Program-made: the position numbers and the translations under genes | In this document: piece after piece, positions 40,683-48,700 of the stretch | Layout of the letters: each line of letters opens with the position of its first letter | Numbering within the stretch: the first letter of the stretch is position 1 | Notes under the pieces: generated by a model | The model's input: the letters and a program-made list of their open reading frames with translations, nothing else | Databases searched by the model: none | What the model was told of the DNA's origin: nothing | Source of the DNA: Streptosporangium sp. NBC_01495 | GTDB taxonomy: Bacteria > Actinomycetota > Actinomycetes > Streptosporangiales > Streptosporangiaceae | Assembly: GCF_036250735.1 (NCBI RefSeq) | Contig: NZ_CP109430.1 | Location: forward strand, 7,812,001 to 7,876,000 | Direction of reading: 5' to 3' | DNA: 64,000 nucleotides

Positions 40683-41090
40683 GACGCCGCCGAACGCGGG
40701 GTGCCGTCCCATAACGGTCCTGGCTGATCAGCCATCGAGGTCATCGTCGTGGACGATACCCGGATCTCCCAGGGATCGCAGCCCTCCAGGAAGCCCAGGC
40801 AGGGCGAAGAAGTACCGCCACGACCACCGCGCGCCCACCGGCGCGGTGCGCTCGGCGCCGCCGGGCTTCCTCGCCGGCGGTGGGCATGCTGGGCGGGATG
40901 ATCGGCCTGGGCGGCGCGGACGCCGGCGGTTTCTCCGCACGCAACACGTGTCGCCGCCTACGCGGATCTACGTGACTTACTGACTTTCGGGCTCTGACCC
41001 ACTCTCGTGTCGCTTGGCACGAACCGGTCCGGGCTCCGGCGCGGACCTGGCGAACGGTTTGCCAGCGGTCATCCCCAAATGTCATTTACA
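40683..41090. other. Intergenic region without a supported gene
   Basis: No complete gene is visible. Bases about 40,885-40,935 encode GMLGGMIGLGGADAGG on the plus strand, similar to the N-terminal motif of TauE/SafE membrane proteins, but the match is only 15 residues and the frame has no continuation. No hairpin or repeat stands out. Confidence 0.4.
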
Positions 41091-41095
41091 GACTC

Positions 41096-41191
41096 GCAAA
41101 AACCCCGTAACCCTTGCGGGCGATCATGCGCGATCTGATTCGGGTGTACATGCAAAAACCCCACCAATAGCGGACGTAAGCACCGCTGGGG
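41096..41191 (+). promoter_or_regulatory. Structured leader with a repeated GCAAAAACCCC element
   Basis: GCAAAAACCCC occurs at 41096 and again at 41152. The second copy starts a potential stem: CCCC (41159-41162) with GGGG (41188-41191) around AGCGG (41169-41173) and CCGCT (41183-41187). It ends 22 bases before the hydrolase ATG and would be in the 5-prime leader. It matches no riboswitch class I recognise. Confidence 0.4.
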
Positions 41192-41213
41192 CATTGCGCT
41201 CGAAGGGAAAAAC

Positions 41214-43628
41214 ATGCGCTTGCACGCGCAGGCCAGGACACGGACGCTCGCCGGAGCCGTGACCGCCGTAGTCGTCTCCACGATGCTCTTCGCCGGACCC
41301 GCCCACGCCGACCCACCCGTATCGGGAACCGGTGAGGACGGCGCCTGGTCGGTCGAGACCGTGGAGAGTGGCTACAAGATCACACTCCAGCTCGCCGAGC
41401 CGCTCCCGGTACGGGACGCCATCCCGGAACTCGCCGTCAACGGCACCTCGCTCGGCCCCGCCGTGGAGTCGCCGGACGGCACGACCCTGACGATCACCAC
41501 GTCCGACCCCAAGGTCTCCTCGGCGGCGTCCGTCGACGTGGCCTGGAACGGGGAGGTCCCCTCGGAGGCCGCCCCCACCGCGAGGATCGCCCCCGAACCG
41601 GCGCCTAACCGGCAGAAGAGGCCGGGCACCCCTCCTCTCCCGATCGACCCGGCGGCCCCCGGGCGCTACACCGTCGTCCACGACGAGTACGACCTCGGTG
41701 ACACCGCCATCACCCTGGCGGGCCTCGGCGGCAGGCAGGCCGAGATCCGCGCGAAGGTGTACCTGCCGAAGGAGGCCACCGGCAGGCTTCCCCTGGTCGT
41801 CTTCCAGCACGGCCGCCACTCGGCGTGCTACAACCCCGTCACGCGCCAGACGTCGAACAGCACCTGGCCGTGCCCGGCCGGGCAGCAGCCGATCCTCAGC
41901 TTCACCGGGTACGACGGCCCCGCCGACGTGCTCGCCGGCCACGGGTACGCCGTCGTGTCGGTCAGCGCCAACGGCGTCAACGCCGCCGACAACCCGTTCA
42001 GCGAGGACCGGGGCGCGCTCGCGCGCGGCGAGGTCGTCATGCGCCACCTCGACCTGCTCGCCGACGCGGCGAAGGGGACGGGCGACGACAAGCTCGTCGA
42101 GCTCTTCAAGGACCGTCTCGACATGGACGACATCGGCCTGATGGGTCACTCACGCGGGGGTGAGGGTGTCGTCAAGGCGGCGCTGCTCAACGCCGGGCGT
42201 CCCAAGCCGTACGGGATCAGGGCGGTCCTCCCGCTCGCGCCCACCGACTTCGCCCGTGCGACCCTGCCCAACATCCCGATGTCCGTCTTCCTGCCGTACT
42301 GCGACGGGGACGTCTCCAACCAGCAGGGCCAGCACTTCTACGACGACTCCCTGTACGCCTTCGAGAAGGACGAGGCGTTCCGCTCCTCGCTCATGATCAT
42401 GGGAACGAACCACAACTTCTTCAACACCGAGTGGACACCGGGCGTGGCCGTCGCGCCGGCGTCCGACGACTGGAGCAACCGGAACGACCCGGTGTGCGGC
42501 AGCACCGCCGCCCCCGGCCGGCTGACCCCGGCCGAGCAGTACGCGGTGGGCACGGCGTACATCGCCGGGTTCTTCCGTCTCGTCCAGGGCGGGGAGCACG
42601 AGCTGCTCCCGCTGTTCGACGGCAGCGGCGCGGTTCCGGCGTCCGCCGGGCGCGCGGTCGTCCACACGGTCGCGCAGGCCGAGGCCGACAAGCGCCTCGA
42701 CGTGGCTCCCTTCACGTCGCCGTCGTCGTCCTTCACGGTCTCGGGGGCGGCGACCGGCGTGATCTGCGCCGGCATGCTGGACCGCTCGCCGCAGAGCGGC
42801 GTGCCCACCTGCGCCACCAGGCTGACCACGTCGCAGGCGCCGTCCTGGACACCCGCGACGTACGCCGGGAACGTCACCGCCACGCCGGTCCTGCGGTTCG
42901 CCTGGACCGACACCACCGGCGAGGTGAGCGTCCCGCTGCCCGAGGGGTCGCGGAACGTCAACGGCTACGACGCGCTGACCTTCCGCGCCGCCCTCGACGA
43001 GAGCGCCACGGGGAACGTCGACCTGGCGGTCACCGTCGTCGACGGTCGCGGCACGACCGGCACCGTGCTGGTCTCCGGCGTGAGTGACGCCCTCACACCG
43101 TTCCCCGGCACGACCTCGCCGCTCCCCAAGACGTGGCTGCGGACGGTGCGCGTCCCGATGTCGTCCCTCGACGAGGTTGACCTGCGTGACGTACGGGAGG
43201 TCCGCGTCACCGGCGCGAGCCCGACCGGCGGCGTGTACCTGGGCGACCTCGCGTTCTCCGACGTCCGCGTGGGCAAGGCCGAGCTGGACGAGCTGCCGCA
43301 GGTCTCGCTCCAGGGTCTCACCGTCCCCGAGGGCGACGGCCCCGGCGCCGCCACCATGACGCTGACGCTGTCGGGGCGGAGCAAGAAGCCGGTGACGGTC
43401 AACGTCCAGTCGATCGCCGCCGGCACCGCACCGGTGATCACGGCGCTGGCCCAGCAGGTCGTCATCCCCGTCGGGGCGAGGTCGGCCACCTTCCAGGTGC
43501 CGATCGCGGGCGACACCACACCCGCGACCGCCGAACAGTCGTACCAGGTGGTCGCGTCCGTGCCGACGAACGCGACGATCGGGGGTGGCTTCACCCGCCT
43601 CATCGTCACCGACGACGACGCGCTCTGA
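41214..43628 (+). CDS. Secreted alpha/beta hydrolase with C-terminal accessory domains
   Basis: An 804-residue exported protein. The Sec signal peptide (about residues 1-33) ends AGPAHA-DPP. After a beta-rich N-terminal domain, about residues 145-440 are an alpha/beta hydrolase with oxyanion region VVFQHGRHSACYNP, nucleophile Ser near 312 in GHSRGGEG and a His near 402 in GTNHNFF. Two C-terminal beta domains follow (about 490-690, and a Calx-beta-like 695-800 ending VTDDDAL). Related exported hydrolases may be esterases or dienelactone-hydrolase-like enzymes; the substrate is unknown. Start ATG follows AAGGGAAAAAC. Two hairpins close the transcript. Confidence 0.75.
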   Translation: MRLHAQARTRTLAGAVTAVVVSTMLFAGPAHADPPVSGTGEDGAWSVETVESGYKITLQLAEPLPVRDAIPELAVNGTSLGPAVESPDGTTLTITTSDPKVSSAASVDVAWNGEVPSEAAPTARIAPEPAPNRQKRPGTPPLPIDPAAPGRYTVVHDEYDLGDTAITLAGLGGRQAEIRAKVYLPKEATGRLPLVVFQHGRHSACYNPVTRQTSNSTWPCPAGQQPILSFTGYDGPADVLAGHGYAVVSVSANGVNAADNPFSEDRGALARGEVVMRHLDLLADAAKGTGDDKLVELFKDRLDMDDIGLMGHSRGGEGVVKAALLNAGRPKPYGIRAVLPLAPTDFARATLPNIPMSVFLPYCDGDVSNQQGQHFYDDSLYAFEKDEAFRSSLMIMGTNHNFFNTEWTPGVAVAPASDDWSNRNDPVCGSTAAPGRLTPAEQYAVGTAYIAGFFRLVQGGEHELLPLFDGSGAVPASAGRAVVHTVAQAEADKRLDVAPFTSPSSSFTVSGAATGVICAGMLDRSPQSGVPTCATRLTTSQAPSWTPATYAGNVTATPVLRFAWTDTTGEVSVPLPEGSRNVNGYDALTFRAALDESATGNVDLAVTVVDGRGTTGTVLVSGVSDALTPFPGTTSPLPKTWLRTVRVPMSSLDEVDLRDVREVRVTGASPTGGVYLGDLAFSDVRVGKAELDELPQVSLQGLTVPEGDGPGAATMTLTLSGRSKKPVTVNVQSIAAGTAPVITALAQQVVIPVGARSATFQVPIAGDTTPATAEQSYQVVASVPTNATIGGGFTRLIVTDDDAL

Positions 43629-43635
43629 TCTCGAC

Positions 43636-43659
43636 GGGTACGGCTCACCGGCCGTACCC
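43636..43659 (+). terminator. Hairpin terminator after the secreted hydrolase gene
   Basis: GGGTACGGC and GCCGTACCC form a perfect 9-bp stem with a 6-base loop, 8 bases after the stop codon. Confidence 0.65.
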
Positions 43660-43717
43660 GCCGCCGCAGGATCCGCGGGCTGTCCGGGCCCCGTCCGGCG
43701 GTGAACACGACGGCCGC

Positions 43718-43758
43718 CACCCCCGCCGACGAGCCGATGAGGCTCGTCGGCGGGGGTG
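43718..43758. terminator. Strong 18-bp hairpin, second terminator
   Basis: CACCCCCGCCGACGAGCC pairs perfectly with GGCTCGTCGGCGGGGGTG around GATGA. The long perfect stem could terminate transcription in both directions. From here to the ROK gene (44359) only an XRE remnant is found. Confidence 0.8.
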
Positions 43759-43861
43759 TCTGTGTGGTTGACATGCTCCTCCGGGCTCGGCCGTCTTGCG
43801 CGCCGGTGGGGCGACGACCGGGAATCCTGAATCCCGCTTTGGACAACTCCCAGCTCAAGCC

Positions 43862-44107
43862 CTATGCGACGGGTTCGAAGCGGTAGGGAACCAAAGGCCG
43901 GGCGACTTTCACGAAGCGGTCCCCGAAGCCGGCCACCACCTCCGGTGGTTCTCCCCGCGCGGAGAATGTCCAGGCCGCCGATTCGGCCGTGCTCGATCCG
44001 GGATACGCGTGCCCGGGAAATTCCCGTCCGCTCGGCGGGCGAGCCTCCGGGAGACGCCAGGACGCTCGCGTATCCCGGCGAGCCGGGCGCCGCGCGGTCC
44101 CGCCCGC
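43862..44107 (-). pseudogene. XRE-family (antitoxin-like) regulator remnant with frameshift
   Basis: In one minus frame the sequence reads ERTGISRARVSRIEHGRIGG then LDILR, a helix-turn-helix of the XRE/HigA-antitoxin type. In the next frame it continues EVVAGFGDRFVKVARPLVPY and ends RFEPVA-stop, the usual C-terminus (GGxLEVVAxFGDExVKVA). A small deletion near 43,950-43,970 has destroyed the frame, and no toxin gene is next to it. Bases 44,110-44,358 hold nothing recognisable except an AT-richer promoter zone for the ROK gene. Confidence 0.65.
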
Positions 44108-44358
44108 GGCCGTTCGCAGCCTGCCCCCTGGCGCCGGCCCCCTCGACGATGCCGTGGGCCGCTCCCGGCGGCGCCGGGGAGGGGGCCCCGGCCCAGAAAA
44201 GACAAAAAGCGCAAATGTAACGTTCCAGCAACAGAGTGCGCATGCCATCTACCTGCGCATATTCGAAGATGTCAACTCGTTACCTCGCAACAAGGTGCAC
44301 ACCGGACACGTGCGTGTTACAAACCTCATTAGTTGATTGCTGAGACAAACGAAAGGCG

Positions 44359-45648
44359 GTGACTCGCGTGACCCAGGAGCACAACGCCACGTACGCGGCC
44401 GGCACCGCCTTGCCGACCAGCTCTCCAATGGTGCGCCAGACGAACCTCTCGCTGGTCCTGCGCCACCTGCGTGACCACGTCTCCCAGTCCCGGGCCGACA
44501 TCGCGGAGGTGACCGGCCTGCACCGGGCCACGGTCTCCAACCTGGTGTCCGAGCTGCTCGACCGGCAACTGGTCCGGGAGGTCGACACGGAGCACGTCGG
44601 CGCGATCGGCCGTCCCCGGCGACCCCTGGCCCTGCACGGCGCACATGTCGGCGCGCTGGGTCTGGAGATCAACGTTGACTACATCTCGGTTCACGGGTCC
44701 GACCTCAGCGGCCGGGTCCTGGTGGAGCGCCGGGTCGGCTTCGACACGATAGCCGGCGGGCCGGACCGCGCCCTGCGCGTGCTCAGCCAGATGGCCCTGG
44801 AGGCCGTCGAGACGATGAAGCGGGCCGAGGCCGTCCCGGCCGGCCTCGGGGTGGCACTCCCCGGCCTGGTCGACGTGGCGCGTGGCGTCGTCACGTTCGC
44901 ACCCAACCTGGGCTGGCGCGACCTGCCGCTGGCGGCACGGCTGTCGGCGGCACTCAGCCCGTGGAGCGTTCCAGTGTCGGTGGACAACGACGCCAACCTC
45001 GCGGCCGTGGCCGAGCACACCTCCGGCGTCGCCGCCGGCACCCCCCACCTCGTCTATCTGACCGGCGAGGTCGGCGTGGGCGGCGGCATCTTCGTCGACG
45101 GCAAGCTGCTCCGTGGCGCGGACGGCTTCTCCGGCGAGGTCGGGCACCTGCCGGTCGACCCGGCCGGCGCCCGCTGCGGCTGCGGGCGGCACGGGTGCTG
45201 GGAGACCAAGGTGGGACTGGCCGCGCTGGTACGGATGGCCATGCCCGACCAGGCGTACCAACCGGCCGACCAGCCGGTGTCCGATCCCGAGGAGCGCGCG
45301 ACGGAGATCGCCAGAGGATTGGCCGCGGGTGACCGCCAGATGATGGACGCGGTCGCGCAGGTGGGGCGGTGGCTCGGGCTCGGCGGCTCGATCCTGGCCA
45401 ACCTGTTCAACCCGCGGGTGATCGTCGTCGGCGGCTACTTCGCCACCCTCGCCGAATGGCTGCTGCCCCACGCCCAGGCGGAGCTGGAACGCCTGGTCGT
45501 GGCCAGCTCCGCCAACCAGTGCCGGTTCGTCGCCTCCAACCTCGGCTTCGGCGCCGCCTCACGGGGCGCCGCGAGCATGGTGGTCAACCGGCTCATCGAC
45601 CACCCGACCATGATCATGGATCCCTTACCCCGCCTGTCAGCTATCTGA
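44359..45648 (+). CDS. ROK-family transcriptional regulator
   Basis: A 429-residue ROK repressor. A winged helix-turn-helix lies at about residues 27-80 (VSQSRADIAEVTGLHRATVS, NLVSELLDRQLV), followed by a sugar-kinase-like domain. That domain has DNDANLAA near 212, GEVGVGGGIFVDGKLLRGAD, and the zinc-binding CGCGRHGCWE near 274-283. ROK regulators sense sugars or sugar phosphates. The GTG at 44359 or 44368 could be the start; GAAAGG precedes both. It lies 123 bases upstream of the giant secreted ThuA/GSDH gene, on the same strand, with a hairpin between, so it may control that gene (inference). Confidence 0.88.
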   Translation: MTRVTQEHNATYAAGTALPTSSPMVRQTNLSLVLRHLRDHVSQSRADIAEVTGLHRATVSNLVSELLDRQLVREVDTEHVGAIGRPRRPLALHGAHVGALGLEINVDYISVHGSDLSGRVLVERRVGFDTIAGGPDRALRVLSQMALEAVETMKRAEAVPAGLGVALPGLVDVARGVVTFAPNLGWRDLPLAARLSAALSPWSVPVSVDNDANLAAVAEHTSGVAAGTPHLVYLTGEVGVGGGIFVDGKLLRGADGFSGEVGHLPVDPAGARCGCGRHGCWETKVGLAALVRMAMPDQAYQPADQPVSDPEERATEIARGLAAGDRQMMDAVAQVGRWLGLGGSILANLFNPRVIVVGGYFATLAEWLLPHAQAELERLVVASSANQCRFVASNLGFGAASRGAASMVVNRLIDHPTMIMDPLPRLSAI

Positions 45649-45662
45649 CAGGCCCCAAAAGC

Positions 45663-45682
45663 CTGGAGGCGGCACCCTCCAG
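45663..45682 (+). terminator. Small hairpin after the ROK gene
   Basis: CTGGAGG and CCTCCAG form a 7-bp stem with a 6-base loop, 14 bases after the ROK stop. It may terminate the ROK transcript or be in the leader of the next gene. Confidence 0.45.
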
Positions 45683-45771
45683 TCGCAGTACCCAACCTCA
45701 TGTGGCAATTGGCACCAGTGCGGCGGCGCGCGCTTTGCCTGACACCCCCCAGTCAGGGAAGGAATTACCCC

Positions 45772-48700
45772 ATGTCACCACGTTCTCGAACGTGGGCCAG
45801 GCTCTCAAAGATCCTGCCAATAACCGAAACCCCCTCTCTACGCCGGACGGCGGCGACGGTGGCCCTGGCCCTCGTCGTGCCCCTGATGCCCGTCTTCACA
45901 CTTATGGCGTCGCCGGCGAACGCAGCCTCCGACACCAAGACCCTGGCGTCGTCGGCGAACGCCGCCGACCCCGACTTCAAGGTCCTGGTCTTCTCCAAGA
46001 CCAGCGGCTTCCGGCACGACTCGATTCCCGAGGGAATCGCCGCCGTCCAGAAGCTCGGCCTGGAGAACAACTTCGCGGTCGACACGACCGAGGACAGCGC
46101 CCAGTTCACCGACGCCAACCTGGCGCAGTACCAGGCCGTCATCTTCATGTCCACGACCGGCGACCCCATCACCACGCCGGACCAGAAGGCCGCCTTCGAG
46201 CGCTACATCCAGGGCGGCGGCGGCTTCGCCGGCATCCACGCGGCCTCTGACAGCGGCTACAACTGGGAGTGGTACGGCAAGCTCGTCGGCGCGTACTTCA
46301 AGTCGCACCCGGCGACCCAGCAGGCCACGGTCCTCACCGAGGACCCCGCCCACCCGTCGACCTCGCACCTGCCGACCTCGTGGACCCGCGTCGACGAGTG
46401 GTACGACTTCCAGGCCAACCCGCGCAACAGCGTGCACGTGTTGCAGTCGATGAACCAGAAGTCCTACACCGGCTCCACGCAGGGCATCGACCACCCGATC
46501 TCCTGGTGTCAGGACTACGACGGCGGACGCTCCTGGTACACCGGCCTCGGCCACACCAAGGACAGCTTCGTCGAGCCGAACTTCACCAAGATGCTCCTCG
46601 GCGGGATCAAGACCGCCGCGGGCGCCGAGAAGGCCGACTGCTCGGCCTCGCAGAGCGGCAGCTTCGAGAAGGTCACCCTCGACGACAACACGGCGAACCC
46701 GATGATGACCGACATCGCCAAGGACGGGCGGGTCTTCTACATCGACCGCCTGGGCGACGTCAAGATCATCAAGACCACCGGCTCGACCGTGACCGCCGGT
46801 CGCCTGAACGTGTTCACCGCCAACGAGAGCGGCCTGCTCGGCCTGGCGCTGGACCGGAACTTCGCCACCAACAACTGGCTGTACCTCTTCTACTCGCCGA
46901 CGGGCCAGAACGTCGACCGGCTGAGCCGGTTCACGGTCAACGGCGACGTGCTCGACTTCTCCAGCGAGAAGGTCGTTCTCAACGTGCCGGTGCAGCGGGC
47001 CGAGTGCTGCCACCACGGTGGCGGCATGATGATGGACCACAAGACCGGCGACCTGTGGCTGGCCACCGGTGACAACACCAATCCGTTCGCCTCGGACGGC
47101 TACACGCCGATCGACGAGCAGTCCGGCCGGGCGTCGTGGGACGCGCAGCGCACCTCGGGCAGCACCAACGACCTGAGCGGCAAGCTGCTGCGCATCACCC
47201 CGCAGGACGACGGCACCTACACCGTGCCGACCGGGAACCTGTTCCCCGCGGGCACGGCCAAGACCAAGCCCGAGATCTACGCCATGGGCTTCCGTAACCC
47301 GTTCCGCATGGGCCTGGACCCGAAGACCGGCTTCCCGATGGTGGCCGACTACGGACCCGACTCCGGCGCCGCGAGCGCCACCCGCGGTCCGCGGGGCACC
47401 GTCGAGTGGAACCTGGTCAGCAAGCCGGGCAACTACGGCTGGCCGTTCTGCGTGGGCGACAACACGCCGTACATCGACTACAACTTCGCCACCAAGGCGT
47501 CGGGCTCGGCGTTCAACTGCGCCGCACCGGTGAACGACTCGCCCAACAACACCGGCCTGACCACGCTGCCCCCGGCGATCGCGGCGTCGATCCCGTACAC
47601 CAGCGCCACCAACCCGAACTCCTTCCCGGAGCTCAACGGTGGTGCGCCGATGGCGGGCCCGGTCTACCGCTACGACGCCGACCTTCAGTCGGCCGTCAAG
47701 TGGCCGGCCTACTGGGACGGCAAGGCGATCTTCGGTGAGTGGAACACGAACAAGATGTTCTCGTTCCAGCTCAACGAGGCCGGCAACGCCCAGATCAAGA
47801 TCAACCAGATCCTGAGCTCCCTGAGCTTCAAGCGCCCCATGGACATCAAGTTCGGTCCCGACGGCGCGCTGTACCTGATCGAGTGGGGCTCCGGCTTCGG
47901 CGGCGACAACGCCGACTCCGGCATCTACCGCATCGAGTACGCCAAGGGCACCCGCCCGCCGGTCGCCCGCGTCTCCGCGGACAAGACCGACGGTCCGGCC
48001 CCGCTGACCGTGCAGTTCTCCAGCCAGGGATCGAGCGACCCTGACGGCAAGCCGCTCACCTACGCGTGGGACTTCGACGGCGACGACACCACCGACTCGA
48101 CCGAAGCCAACCCCTCGCACACCTTCACCGAGGCCGGGCAGTACAGCGTGGTCCTGACCGTCAGCAACCCCGACGGTCTCACCGGCACGGCGAACGTGCC
48201 GATCACGGCGGGCAACACCCGTCCGGTGGTCACCCTCGAACTGCCGCCGAACGGCGCGTTCTTCGAGTTCGGCGACCAGGTGAACTACAAGATCGTCGTC
48301 ACCGACGCCGAGGACGGCACGATCGACTGTGACGACGTCAAGATCCAGGCGTACCTGGGCCACGACAGCCACGGTCACCCGCTCGACCAGCACGAGGGCT
48401 GTGAGGGCACCATCCAGACGCTGTCCGACAGCGGCCACGGCATCGACGACAACCTGTTCTACATCCTTGAGGCCACCTACGCCGACAAGGGCGGCTCGGG
48501 AGGCGCCCAGTCGCTGACCGGGCGGGGCGAGGTCATCCTCCAGCCCAAGCGCAAGCAGGCCGAGCACTTCTCGGCGACCGGCCGGGTCGCGAACGGCACG
48601 GGCACCGACACCCCCGGCGTCCAGACCGAGACGACCACCGACCCCCAGGGTGGCGCCCAGAACATCGGCTTCACCAACGACGGCGACTACTGGTCCTACA

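Noticed and set aside
40885..40935. TauE/SafE permease gene fragment
   Set aside because: Only about 15 residues match the motif and the frame does not continue, so it was not listed as a pseudogene.
41096..41191. c-di-AMP (ydaO) or cobalamin riboswitch
   Set aside because: Neither the ydaO core nor the cobalamin box consensus could be found; only a simple two-layer stem is visible.
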